The position numbers were made by a program, and so were the translations under genes. Below, in pieces: positions 1-7,133 of a DNA stretch of 9,726 nt. Below the pieces are notes generated by a model, which was given only the letters and a program-made list of their open reading frames with translations, was not told where the DNA came from and made no database searches. Source of the DNA: Deltaproteobacteria bacterium (GTDB lineage Bacteria > Desulfobacterota > Desulfarculia > Adiutricales > Adiutricaceae); assembly GCA_031279155.1 (NCBI GenBank), contig JAITJB010000096.1:1-9726 (forward strand), in the 5' to 3' direction. The first letter of the stretch is position 1; each line of letters starts with the position of its first letter.

Positions 1-1
1 A

Positions 2-304
2 GAAGAGAAAGAATTAGGCTATAGGATAGAAGCGGCCAGCAAGAGATTAGGTGACACACTCTTAGACGATAACTGTTTAGCCAAAGCCGTAGAAATTTGC
101 CTAAAATTGGGGGTTGACGGCCATCGCGGCGATCTAACAATTATAAAAACGGCCTTAACCATAGCTGCTTGGGAAAATAAGCCGGTAAACGAGACAATGC
201 TTCTAACGGCAGCCGAATTAGCCTTGCCCCACCGGATGCGGCGTAAACCATTCCAAGATGTCGATTTTAACGTTAAAGAGCGTATTTTAGAAATGGGAGT
301 TTAA
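2..304 (+). CDS. ChlI/BchI-type chelatase AAA+ subunit, C-terminal fragment
   Basis: The frame is open from the left edge of the window and ends in TAA, so only the last 100 residues are seen and the true start lies outside. The visible part contains LAKAVEICLKLGVDGHRGDL, a helix with AALT-type alanines, and the ending LPHRMRRKPF. The GVDGHR(A/G)D motif and the closing HRxRRxPF are typical of the C-terminal lid region of the magnesium-chelatase/cobaltochelatase ATPase subunit (ChlI, BchI). In that family the AAA+ ring powers insertion of a metal ion into a tetrapyrrole. In a non-photosynthetic anaerobe the role could be cobalt chelation or an unassigned chelatase-like function. The Walker motifs are outside the window, so I cannot tell a single-domain ChlI from a ChlI-ChlD fusion. 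The gene converges on the minus-strand TPR gene with only 22 bases between stops. Confidence 0.75.
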   Translation, partial: EEKELGYRIEAASKRLGDTLLDDNCLAKAVEICLKLGVDGHRGDLTIIKTALTIAAWENKPVNETMLLTAAELALPHRMRRKPFQDVDFNVKERILEMGV

Positions 305-319
305 TTTGAAAATTAGTTA

Positions 320-351
320 TAAAAAATTATCCAAGGTTACTTAATTCTTGG
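320..351 (-). terminator. Possible weak intrinsic terminator at the end of the TPR gene
   Basis: Read on the minus strand, CCAAG (351-347) and CTTGG (335-331) can pair around an 11-base loop and are followed by a T-rich run with six T (326-321). The stem lies inside the last codons of the TPR gene and the T run follows its stop codon (329-327). A 5-bp stem is weak, so this is a tentative call. The T run also sits in the gap to the convergent chelatase gene. Confidence 0.35.
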
Positions 352-1892
352 TTGGCTACGTTTTTCCAAATGGGATCAGGTAGACCCTGCATAATCTCTA
401 AAACGTTTCTTAATTGGGTTTGTAAGCCCATCCTTCGGTAAGCCCCGGCAATGGTATAAAGAGATTCGCCGCTAGCATCTGGGGGCCGGTTGGCTAAAGC
501 TAGATCAAAATTTCGTTGAGCGTCGTTTTGCCGACCTAGTTCTTGGTAAACCTGGCCAACTTGGCTATATTTAGCGTAACGATCGGCCAGATTTTGTTGG
601 GGATTAGGATCTCGACCTAAAAATTCTTCCATGGCGCCCGCCCAATCCTCAATTCGGCCCTCATCAAGATAAAGATTTAAGAGCATATCTTGGACGTCTT
701 TTGTATTATCGAGTCCAGGATTTTGGACTATACCGCTTTCTAAAGTAGCTAAGGCTTGGCCCGTACGGCCAGCCGTCATTTCCATCCTGGTCTGATCTAA
801 AAAGCTTTGGGCGAAATCAGGATGGTTGGGGTAGGTGGTCCTAAAGGTGTCGTAAAGGAGCGAGGCATCGTCGATACGACGCAGGTTAGTGGCTAAGGCA
901 ATCTCATCGAGTAAAACTTGGGGTTCTTCGGCGTGACCTGGATACTGGCGACGGAAGGCCTCTAAATCGTTATAGGCAGCCGTTAACATATTAGATGATG
1001 TCTCAATAGCCGCTAATTCCAAGATAACCTCAGCTCTATCAGGTCGATCAGGGTAGTTTTGGATATATCTGCGGTAGAGCTCTACAGCCGGTTCAACTAA
1101 ATTTTCTTTTATTTCTCGCCTAGCCGTCAAAAGAGTTAGTTCGGGAATGCGTTCGTCTTGAGGGTAACGGTTTAAAAAATCGTTCCAATTGGCTAAGCCA
1201 TCGCTTGAACGACCTATGGCAAATTTATCCCGGGCTTCTTCTAAGAGAAGGTCTGGTTGCCGATAGTCTTGGGGAAAAGTTTGACGAAAACGGCTAAGGA
1301 GGTTGAAGGCCTCGTCAGGTCGATTTTTTTTAATAAAATCACGGTACTGAATAACATAGCTTTCCATAGTCAGAGGGTCTTGGGGATAAAGGGCCCTAAG
1401 TTTTTCTAAGGTTTGGGAAGCTAAGTCAAGCCTATCTTCGAGTAAAAGTTTGCGGTATTGATCGATATAGGTTGCCGGTGTGGCCGGATCTGATGGATAT
1501 TGTCTTTGAAAAAAAGCTAGGGCATTTAAGCTGTCTTGGAGGCGACCGTTAGCGTAGAGCTCATCGGCCCGATTTAATACCATATTGCGGCCTAAGATAT
1601 TATTAGGGTAGATCTGACGGAAAAGTTCCTCGTAGCGGTAGGCGTCATCAAACATACCGGATTTGCGGGCGTCATTGATGGTGTCTAAAATGGTTTGAGC
1701 AACCCTGGCGTCTTCGGGATATTGGTTCCTAAAATCTGCTAAGCGATCCCAGGATTTATACATATTACCCAAACGGCGGTCTATTTTAGCTTGGGTTAGA
1801 AGGTACTCCGGGCTCAATTCATCGTCAGGATACTCGCTTCGGTAGGTATCCATCAGATCGGAGGCTTGTTGGTACTTTTTTTGATTAACCAA
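327..1892 (-). CDS. TPR-like repeat protein, C-terminal half of a split gene
   Basis: This is a 521-residue open frame if started at the TTG at 1892. It consists almost wholly of helical repeats: residues 21-390 are ten consecutive units of exactly 37 residues, each closing with a (F/Y)R-x-x-(Y/F)P-like motif. A more ordinary TPR pair follows at about 436-500. The repeats resemble the TPR variants of BamD- and YbgF-like periplasmic proteins, which act as protein-binding scaffolds; no enzymatic motif is visible. The TTG start is doubtful. No Shine-Dalgarno sequence precedes it, it would begin in the middle of a repeat helix, and no signal peptide is present. Twelve more sense codons (1893-1928) extend the frame upstream and complete that repeat up to the TAA at 1929-1931. 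I therefore read this as the continuation of the 1929-4004 gene, made separately only if translation restarts or reads through. It may be part of a pseudogene. Confidence 0.7.
   Translation of the reverse strand: MVNQKKYQQASDLMDTYRSEYPDDELSPEYLLTQAKIDRRLGNMYKSWDRLADFRNQYPEDARVAQTILDTINDARKSGMFDDAYRYEELFRQIYPNNILGRNMVLNRADELYANGRLQDSLNALAFFQRQYPSDPATPATYIDQYRKLLLEDRLDLASQTLEKLRALYPQDPLTMESYVIQYRDFIKKNRPDEAFNLLSRFRQTFPQDYRQPDLLLEEARDKFAIGRSSDGLANWNDFLNRYPQDERIPELTLLTARREIKENLVEPAVELYRRYIQNYPDRPDRAEVILELAAIETSSNMLTAAYNDLEAFRRQYPGHAEEPQVLLDEIALATNLRRIDDASLLYDTFRTTYPNHPDFAQSFLDQTRMEMTAGRTGQALATLESGIVQNPGLDNTKDVQDMLLNLYLDEGRIEDWAGAMEEFLGRDPNPQQNLADRYAKYSQVGQVYQELGRQNDAQRNFDLALANRPPDASGESLYTIAGAYRRMGLQTQLRNVLEIMQGLPDPIWKNVANQELSNLG
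723..1832 (-). repeat. Ten tandem 37-residue (111-bp) TPR-like units
   Basis: Successive YP, FP or NP dipeptides fall at residues 21, 58, 95, 132, 169, 206, 243, 280, 317, 354 and 391 of the downstream frame, so the spacing is exactly 37 every time with no insertion or deletion. The rough consensus is YPxD, then a hydrophobic LL at positions 11-12, a G or N near 22, an A near 27, and FR at about 33-34. The DNA units have diverged, so the order is kept at protein level. A canonical TPR is 34 residues; three more per unit suggests a slightly longer turn or helix. Confidence 0.85.
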
Positions 1893-1931
1893 AGTGGTTA
1901 TGGCGTCTGATAAGGCTAGTTGACTTATTTA
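1890..1931 (-). other. In-frame TAA junction splitting the AMIN-TPR gene
   Basis: The upstream frame ends in TAA (1931-1929), and the downstream frame is in the same register with no other stop. Directly after the TAA the codons read ISQLALSDAITTLVNQKKY, which is a proper first repeat helix; the TTG start lies thirteen codons in. One base change (for example from CAA, AAA or GAA) would account for the stop. There is no ribosome binding site, and ATG and GTG are absent between the stop and the TTG. The options are a nonsense mutation, a sequencing error, readthrough or a poorly marked translational restart. Confidence 0.7.
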
Positions 1932-4004
1932 GGTTAAAGGGGTAACTATGGGGTCATTACGGAAATTTAAAAGATCGTCTACCGTGCCATAAATACTTTG
2001 ATTGGCCAAAATGCGGCCCACATCGGCGATTTTTTGTTCAACCCAATCTGAGGCTTCGGGAAATTCTTTAAAGGTGGACTTTAGTTGACTGAAGGCCTCC
2101 AAGGGTTTATCGGCCCTGAGGGCGGCTTCTACCAACTCCATTTGGTCGGCTAAGCGTTTTTCAGGGGAATTGGCCTCAATTTGTTTCCAGACGTTTAAAG
2201 CGTCTTCAACCCGGCCTTGATTTTGGTAGCTTTCGGCTAGTAGCCTTTGAAACCTAACTTGATCCGGGCCTTCGAGGAAAGAAAAATTTTCAGAATTAAG
2301 CCGATCGACTTGATCGTATTGACCTAACTCGTAGCGCTTTTGGGCTTCGTTGACCACGGCCCGGCTGAGGATGGGCTTGGCCTCATCCATCAAGACGCCC
2401 TTTGGGTATTTGAGAACAAGATCTCTAAGCCACCTGATAGCTTCACCATTTTCGCCGTCAGCGGCTTGAGCCTGGCCAATCTTGAGATAGGCTAATTGGA
2501 GTAATGGCGATTCGGAGGCTTGACCGATAATCTTATCGTACATCCTAACGGTTGCTTGACGAGCGCCGCGATCTAGAGCGTCAAAAACTTGTTCTGGCGA
2601 GAAAAAGGCTCGAAGGGCGCCCATATCGGCTAAGCGGATTTGACTTACCAGGCCGCCATCGCGGTCAGGGAAGCGGTCCTTAGCTATGTTAAAAAAGCTT
2701 ATAGCATCATTGGGCCTGTTCATCGATTGGAGGGCGTTACCGATCCTAGCCAACATAACGTCGGCCTTTGGGTGATCAGGCATGAGGTTTAAGGCATGCT
2801 CCAAAAAGAGAACGGTTAGATCCGGCCGGTTAAGGTAGGAGTAACTATCGCCAATAGCGTAAAGCATATTGGGATATAATTGAAAGATAGCCGGATCAAT
2901 ATCTAAGACCTCGCGAAAAGTTTCGCAGGCCTGGCTGTAAAGCGTATCTTGATAATCGGCCATGCCGGACCGAGCTAAAGCCAGGCGCCCAAAAAGGCTT
3001 GAGTTACCTAAGGCTAGTAAGGGGGCAAGCGTCTGTTTGGCTTCTTGGTGGTGTCCTATGAGTAGGTCCATATCAGCCGCTCTTAAGATAGCAAGGGAAC
3101 CGTAATGGTTGTTGGGGTATCTTTCGGCGCACAGCTTAAAAAAACCCGCAGCGTCAGTTCGAAAGTCCATCAAACGGTTAGCCTCACCGATCATAAAGGC
3201 CGCCCTAGGAGCGGTAAAACTATCGGGGAAGCTATCTAAAGCCATGCGCCAGTTATCGGTGGCGGCTTGAAAATTTTCAGGTAATCCTTTGGCAAAATAG
3301 GCGTCGCCCAGCAAAAACCAGGCCGGATCAGCAGAGGGATGGTCGGGGTAGTTAGTTTTAAAGGCGTTTAATTTTTCTATGCCTTCATCGAGGCGGCCTG
3401 AGCTCAAATCTATAATGGCTTTGGAGACCAGATCGGCTCCGGGATCATGACCAGAGGAATCAACGACAAAAAGCGATAAGCCTCTTACGACCTCGTTAAA
3501 AGAAAGAGGCTCGATTTGTTTTTTTTCTAACTGATCGTAGTTATCAAGGGGTTGTAGGGTAGAAGCATCGGTAGCTAGGTTTTTAAAGTCAAGGACGCAA
3601 GAGAAGCGATCGCGACTTAAAAAATGCCTGACTTCAAAACGGTTGGTGCTTAGTAGGACCCTAGCTGAGAGCCTTGGCCCATGCATCTGGACCGTAACTT
3701 CGGTGATTAAGCCGTCGGTTGGTCCGGTGGAAACGCCGCCATCCCCAACTTCGCCAAAGTCTAAATAGACGGTGTCAACGTCATCACGGCGGACAACCAC
3801 ATCGTTCACTTGGTCTTGGAAGGTAAAAACCAGACGGGTGTAATCGTCGGTAGTGCCTAAAGCGACCTTCTTAAGCTCGTTAGCGGCAGCTATGTTTGGA
3901 TCAAAAAAAACAAATAGCCCAAATAAAAACCAGACCACCACCATTAGGCGCCAAAAGACGGCCACGGCAGGTAGTCTGGTTATTATTGAAAGGCGAGCTG
4001 TCAT
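1929..4004 (-). CDS. Secreted AMIN-domain TPR protein, N-terminal part of a split gene
   Basis: The frame is 691 residues from an ATG at 4004 preceded by GGAGG (4020-4016) at a rather long 11-base spacing. Residues about 14-34 form a hydrophobic export segment, and an AAA-N sequence at 39-42 could be a signal peptidase site, so the protein is probably periplasmic or anchored in the inner membrane. Residues about 44-143 resemble an AMIN domain (a DDYTRLVF strand, alternating beta pattern, and a final VLDF), a fold used for localisation or cell-wall binding in AmiC and secretins. From about 190 onward are helical TPR-like repeats closing in YP or FP (219, 259, 296, 446, 533, 648). The last repeat ends FRNDP (681-685), then six residues and TAA. 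It ends inside the repeat array rather than at a natural cap, which suggests that the original product was about 1,225 residues. A candidate -10 GATAAT lies at 4034-4029. An envelope scaffold role is inferred from the architecture only. Confidence 0.75.
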   Translation of the reverse strand: MTARLSIITRLPAVAVFWRLMVVVWFLFGLFVFFDPNIAAANELKKVALGTTDDYTRLVFTFQDQVNDVVVRRDDVDTVYLDFGEVGDGGVSTGPTDGLITEVTVQMHGPRLSARVLLSTNRFEVRHFLSRDRFSCVLDFKNLATDASTLQPLDNYDQLEKKQIEPLSFNEVVRGLSLFVVDSSGHDPGADLVSKAIIDLSSGRLDEGIEKLNAFKTNYPDHPSADPAWFLLGDAYFAKGLPENFQAATDNWRMALDSFPDSFTAPRAAFMIGEANRLMDFRTDAAGFFKLCAERYPNNHYGSLAILRAADMDLLIGHHQEAKQTLAPLLALGNSSLFGRLALARSGMADYQDTLYSQACETFREVLDIDPAIFQLYPNMLYAIGDSYSYLNRPDLTVLFLEHALNLMPDHPKADVMLARIGNALQSMNRPNDAISFFNIAKDRFPDRDGGLVSQIRLADMGALRAFFSPEQVFDALDRGARQATVRMYDKIIGQASESPLLQLAYLKIGQAQAADGENGEAIRWLRDLVLKYPKGVLMDEAKPILSRAVVNEAQKRYELGQYDQVDRLNSENFSFLEGPDQVRFQRLLAESYQNQGRVEDALNVWKQIEANSPEKRLADQMELVEAALRADKPLEAFSQLKSTFKEFPEASDWVEQKIADVGRILANQSIYGTVDDLLNFRNDPIVTPLT

Positions 4005-4090
4005 CCCGGCTTAAGCCTCCGGATTAAAATTATCCCCTTTTTTTATCGGCATTAAAGGCCATTTCATGAAATTTTATTTTTTGATCCAAG

Positions 4091-4121
4091 AAAAAAATAG
4101 AGCCTAAAGAAGCTTAAGGCT
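4091..4121 (-). terminator. Intrinsic terminator after the sigma-54 activator gene
   Basis: On the minus strand, AGCCTTAAG and CTTTAGGCT (4121-4101) pair over nine positions with one T-T mismatch and a 3-base loop. After three bases comes a run of seven T (4097-4091). It lies 135 bases beyond the activator stop and upstream of the TPR gene start, so the TPR gene probably has its own promoter in 4005-4090. Confidence 0.6.
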
Positions 4122-4194
4122 GTTTCTTAATAGCCAAAAGCAGGTCATAATCAATTTAATCTGACAAAAGACAGAGGGCAATCTGATAATTTCC

Positions 4195-4230
4195 TTGAGA
4201 TTCTATGGGAAATAAAAGCAAGAATCTCAA
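4195..4230. repeat. Perfect 10-bp inverted repeat downstream of the activator gene
   Basis: TTGAGATTCT (4195-4204) is matched exactly by AGAATCTCAA (4221-4230), with 16 bases between. It lies 25 bases past the activator stop. Neither strand has a T run after it, so it is not a classic intrinsic terminator. It could be an mRNA 3'-end hairpin or a protein-binding dyad. Confidence 0.6.
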
Positions 4231-4255
4231 CCATTAGTATAACATCTAAAGAAAA

Positions 4256-5923
4256 TTAATCAATACCCCGTTTTTTAAGTTTATCCAAAAAAGTGGTCCG
4301 GCTAAGTCCTAAGGCTTTGGCCGTCTGGTTTTTTACGCCGCCGTTGGCGGCCAAGGCGGCTCGGATCAGGCGGTCTTCGTATTGTCCGACCAGAGATGAA
4401 AGATCGACCCCTTGGGCTGGAAAATTAATTAACGGCTCGACAAATGGCGACAAAGAAATATCAAAAGAAGAAGCTTGGCTTTGGTCATACGTTGTTAGAG
4501 GCTCTGATTCAAGGTGACTTTCAGTGGCAACAGAACTGGTAGGTGGGCCAGTAGAGGGTCCAGAAGTGGGATCAGAAGAGGCGCCAGAAGGAAGATCAGG
4601 AGAGTCACTTAGAAGAGTAGAAAAATCTAGAAAAGTACTCTGGTCGCTTGTTTTAGTTTGAGCGTCTGCGTAAGTAGCAATAACTAATGGCTGGACCTTA
4701 CCTTCAGTATCTTTTAATAGTCTTTGAGGTAAATCATCGATGGTTAGGATGGGACCATCAGCTAAAATAACCATCCTCTCCATGAGATTTTCCAGTTCTC
4801 TTATGTTGCCCGGCCAATGGTAGGCTTTAAGAACCGACATAACCTCCGGGGTTAAACTAGTTACCTTAGAGGCCCTCGTCTCTCTAAGTCTGGCTAAAAA
4901 GTAATCAACTAAAAGGGGGATATCGCCAGATCTAGCTCTTAAGGGCGGTATGGTCAGGGGGATGACATTTAAGCGGTAATATAAATCCTCGCGGAAACGG
5001 CCATCGTCTACAGCTTGCGTTAGATCGACATGGGTGGCCGTGATTATCCTTATGTCAACTGAGATGGTTTTGTCCCCGCCCACCTTTTCAAACTCATGCT
5101 CTTGGATGACGCGTAGGAGCTTTACTTGGAGCTTAGGGCTCATGTCGCCAATTTCATCTAAAAAAATAGTCCCGCCGTCAGCCATTTCAAAGCGGCCAGT
5201 GCGGTCGCGGATGGCGTTGGTGAAGGCGCCTTTTTCATGACCGAACAGTTCGGTTTCCAAAAGCTCTTCCGGAATGGCCCCGCAGTTAACCGGGATCAAG
5301 GGTTTAGTGGACCTTGGCGAGGTCTGGTGGATGTCCCGGGCGATAAGTTCTTTGCCCGTTCCGCTTTCACCGTGGATCATAACCGTTGAATCAGTGGCGG
5401 CCACCTTTTCGACAATGCGAAAGACCTTCATAAGAGAGGGATCGCGCCCAACTATGAAGCCGCCTGGGATACTTTGAGCCGGCTGATTTTGGCTTTCAAA
5501 CGGATCTTTTTGCTTAATAGGAGCCGGCTGCGTTTTTACGGTAGCTAAATTACCCAAGACATTATTTAAGGCTCTGGAGAGGAGAAAGGGGTCTACTGGT
5601 AGATCCAGAAAATCAGCTAAGCCAGAGCGGTAAAAAGAGGTGACTGATTTTAGATCGTAGCCTGAGCCAAGGCCAATAACCTTGATGGTCGGGTCAATGG
5701 AAGAGAGAACGATATTAATTTTTTTGTCAGATTTTGTGCCCAATTCCGACAAATCCAAGATCAGTGCCCCGCCGCCGGCCTCAGTTAACCTGGAGACAGC
5801 CGACGCCATGGCCGTGGCCCTTTCGGAGGCGGCTCCCCGGTCATGACAAGCCTCACTTACGGTTTGGGCCAGCTTATCGTTATGAATTAAGAGGACTACA
5901 AGTTGGGACGTAGATGATGTCAT
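4256..5923 (-). CDS. NtrC-family sigma-54-dependent activator with degenerate receiver
   Basis: The protein is 555 residues, and its ATG is preceded by AAGG at seven bases. Residues 7-125 have a receiver-like fold. The phosphoacceptor-like D57 remains in LILDLS, but the usual acid pair is H14-N15 and the beta-5 lysine is L108. Residues about 155-400 are a sigma-54 AAA+ domain: Walker A GESGTGKE (185-192), GAFTNA (232-237) in place of GAFTGA, Walker B IFLDE (253-257), the arginine region GRFREDLYYR (308-317), and the sensor II region WPGNIRE (370-376). A linker of about 100 residues rich in S, T, P and D follows. A Fis-type helix-turn-helix ends the protein (about 511-555, with TAKALGLSRTTFLDKLKKRG). 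The protein should remodel sigma-54 RNA polymerase after binding enhancers. The receiver losses suggest that control is not by ordinary phosphorylation. It is transcribed away from mlaEFD; its targets are unknown. Confidence 0.92.
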   Translation of the reverse strand: MTSSTSQLVVLLIHNDKLAQTVSEACHDRGAASERATAMASAVSRLTEAGGGALILDLSELGTKSDKKINIVLSSIDPTIKVIGLGSGYDLKSVTSFYRSGLADFLDLPVDPFLLSRALNNVLGNLATVKTQPAPIKQKDPFESQNQPAQSIPGGFIVGRDPSLMKVFRIVEKVAATDSTVMIHGESGTGKELIARDIHQTSPRSTKPLIPVNCGAIPEELLETELFGHEKGAFTNAIRDRTGRFEMADGGTIFLDEIGDMSPKLQVKLLRVIQEHEFEKVGGDKTISVDIRIITATHVDLTQAVDDGRFREDLYYRLNVIPLTIPPLRARSGDIPLLVDYFLARLRETRASKVTSLTPEVMSVLKAYHWPGNIRELENLMERMVILADGPILTIDDLPQRLLKDTEGKVQPLVIATYADAQTKTSDQSTFLDFSTLLSDSPDLPSGASSDPTSGPSTGPPTSSVATESHLESEPLTTYDQSQASSFDISLSPFVEPLINFPAQGVDLSSLVGQYEDRLIRAALAANGGVKNQTAKALGLSRTTFLDKLKKRGID

Positions 5924-6060
5924 CTCACCGCCTTGGATAATCTTGTGGGAGGGCTCTAAAGCCTCAAGATCTAGCTTGGCTATTAAAAAAATCTGACTTG
6001 GTTGACGTTGGTTGTTTCAGAGATTGGGGACATAATTAAACTAATCTATCATCTTACACC

Positions 6061-6089
6061 ATAATAATAGACAACCCGGAAAATGACAA
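6061..6089 (-). promoter_or_regulatory. Sigma-70-like promoter for the sigma-54 activator gene
   Basis: On the minus strand, TTGTCA (6089-6084) and TATTAT (6066-6061) are separated by exactly 17 bases. Each hexamer is one base from consensus. Initiation near 6054 would leave a leader of about 130 bases before the ATG at 5923. Confidence 0.6.
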
Positions 6090-6211
6090 TAAAAAATTGG
6101 TTTTTTTTGTTGGCCTCAGCTAAGCTTAACCTGGTTGGGAGAGAGGCAAAAATAAGGCTAGGCGACTAAAACCAAGGATTGGAGTAGGCTAAAAGCCATC
6201 CATAGGAGTTC

Positions 6212-6240
6212 TTGTATTGCCTGTTTTTTTTTGCCATAAT
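6212..6240 (+). promoter_or_regulatory. Sigma-70-like promoter for mlaEFD
   Basis: TTGTAT (6212-6217) and CATAAT (6235-6240) are separated by 17 bases; the -35 is weak and the -10 is one base from consensus. The leader to the mlaE start would be about 108 bases. An alternative is the extended -10 TGTTACAAT at 6257-6265, which has no good -35. Confidence 0.5.
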
Positions 6241-6354
6241 GAATGGGACCGACTTTTGTTACAATTTCGGTGCCGGTGATAGGTTAACCCTTGGAGTATT
6301 ATCAAGGTTTAACTTATCGAGCAATTGTGATTTAGCTCATGGGGGCTGAGATCT

Positions 6355-7131
6355 TTGAATATAGCCGTTAAAGCCGTTGCGGGCATTGGTCGGTTGACTT
6401 TAGATATAATCTTCCACCTAGGTCGTTACGGCATTCTTACGCTAAAGGCCGTTTTTGGCGCTTTCCTGCCGCCCTGGAGGCTTCGCGGCCTCTTTAGGCA
6501 AATGGAGCTGGTTGGCGTTGACTCCTTAATGGTCGTTATCCTCACAGGTCTTTTTACCGGAGGGGTTTTTACTCTCCAAATTATATATGGTTTTCAGCGC
6601 TTTTCAGCTGAAAGCATGGTCGGGCCCACGGTGGCCACGGCTATGACCCGCGAATTGGGTCCGGTTCTGACCGCTCTAATGGTTACTGGTCGCGTTGGCA
6701 GCGCCATGGCCGCAGAACTCTCGGCTATGAAGGTAACTGAACAGATGGACGCTCTGACGGTCATGGCCGCCGATCCTGTCCGCTATCTTTTAAGCCCAAG
6801 AATCTGGGCTGGAACATTGATGCTGCCCCTTTTAACGGCCATCGCTGACGCTGTCGGCGTGGTCGGTGGTTTTTTTGTGGCCCTAGGCCGAGGCCTAGAT
6901 CCCGGGCAATTCGTTGGCCGTATCGAAGACATCGTGGTCATGGCCGATATTTTTAATGGCCTGATTAAATCGGCTTTCTTCGGCTTCATCTTGACTTCTG
7001 TTGGCTGCTATATGGGCTATTATACCAAGGGCGGGGCCGAAGGCGTGGGCCGCTCAACAACCATGGCCGTGGTCATTAGCTACGTTATTATTTTAGTTAG
7101 TGACTTTATGATGACAGCCATCATGTTCTAA
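6355..7131 (+). CDS. mlaE: MlaE-type ABC transporter permease
   Basis: The product is 258 residues, the usual MlaE length. It is the membrane subunit of the MCE/Mla lipid ABC transporter in the inner membrane. The family signature block is intact at residues 99-133: RELGPVLTALMV, GRVGSAMAAEL, then MKVTEQMDALTVMAADPVRYL. Hydrophobic segments lie at about 57-79, 100-118, 150-176, 195-218 and 236-257, after an amphipathic N-terminal interface helix. GGAEGVGR at 226-233 and the FMMTAIMF end are also family-like. The start is a TTG with GGGGG nine bases before it. The nearby ATG at 6339 is out of frame and stops after ten codons, and a TGA at 6328-6330 bars a much longer product; a CTG at 6346 is the only other in-frame option. 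The gene heads an operon, with mlaF two bases after its stop. Confidence 0.95.
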   Translation: MNIAVKAVAGIGRLTLDIIFHLGRYGILTLKAVFGAFLPPWRLRGLFRQMELVGVDSLMVVILTGLFTGGVFTLQIIYGFQRFSAESMVGPTVATAMTRELGPVLTALMVTGRVGSAMAAELSAMKVTEQMDALTVMAADPVRYLLSPRIWAGTLMLPLLTAIADAVGVVGGFFVALGRGLDPGQFVGRIEDIVVMADIFNGLIKSAFFGFILTSVGCYMGYYTKGGAEGVGRSTTMAVVISYVIILVSDFMMTAIMF

Positions 7132-7133
7132 TT

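Larger units (their letters stand above)
5924..6354. other. Divergent intergenic control region between the activator and mlaE
   Basis: This is 431 bases without a convincing gene. It holds one sigma-70-like promoter facing each gene (6061-6089 minus, 6212-6240 plus), an additional extended -10 (6257-6265 plus), and A/T tracts at 6091-6096 and 6101-6108. A short ATG frame at 6339-6371 overlaps the mlaE start and encodes ten residues. No clear enhancer dyad or good -24/-12 element was found. Confidence 0.6.

Noticed and set aside
1929..1931. TAA reassigned to an amino acid
   Set aside because: All other genes in the window end with TAA at natural C-termini, so TAA is a working stop here.
4293..5477. 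Three plus-strand frames (4293-4517, 5034-5240, 5274-5477) opposite the activator
   Set aside because: Each is the antisense shadow of strongly conserved activator domains and has no protein-like features of its own.
6111..6126. Sigma-54-like -24/-12 element, TGGC then GC with correct spacing
   Set aside because: GG and GC are ten bases apart, but the -12 reads AAGCT where TTGCW is expected, and the A and R positions of the -24 box also fail; likely chance.
6339..6371. Ten-codon ATG frame overlapping the mlaE start
   Set aside because: It ends after MGAEIFEYSR. It could couple to mlaE translation, but nothing distinguishes it from chance; the family alignment needs the other frame.
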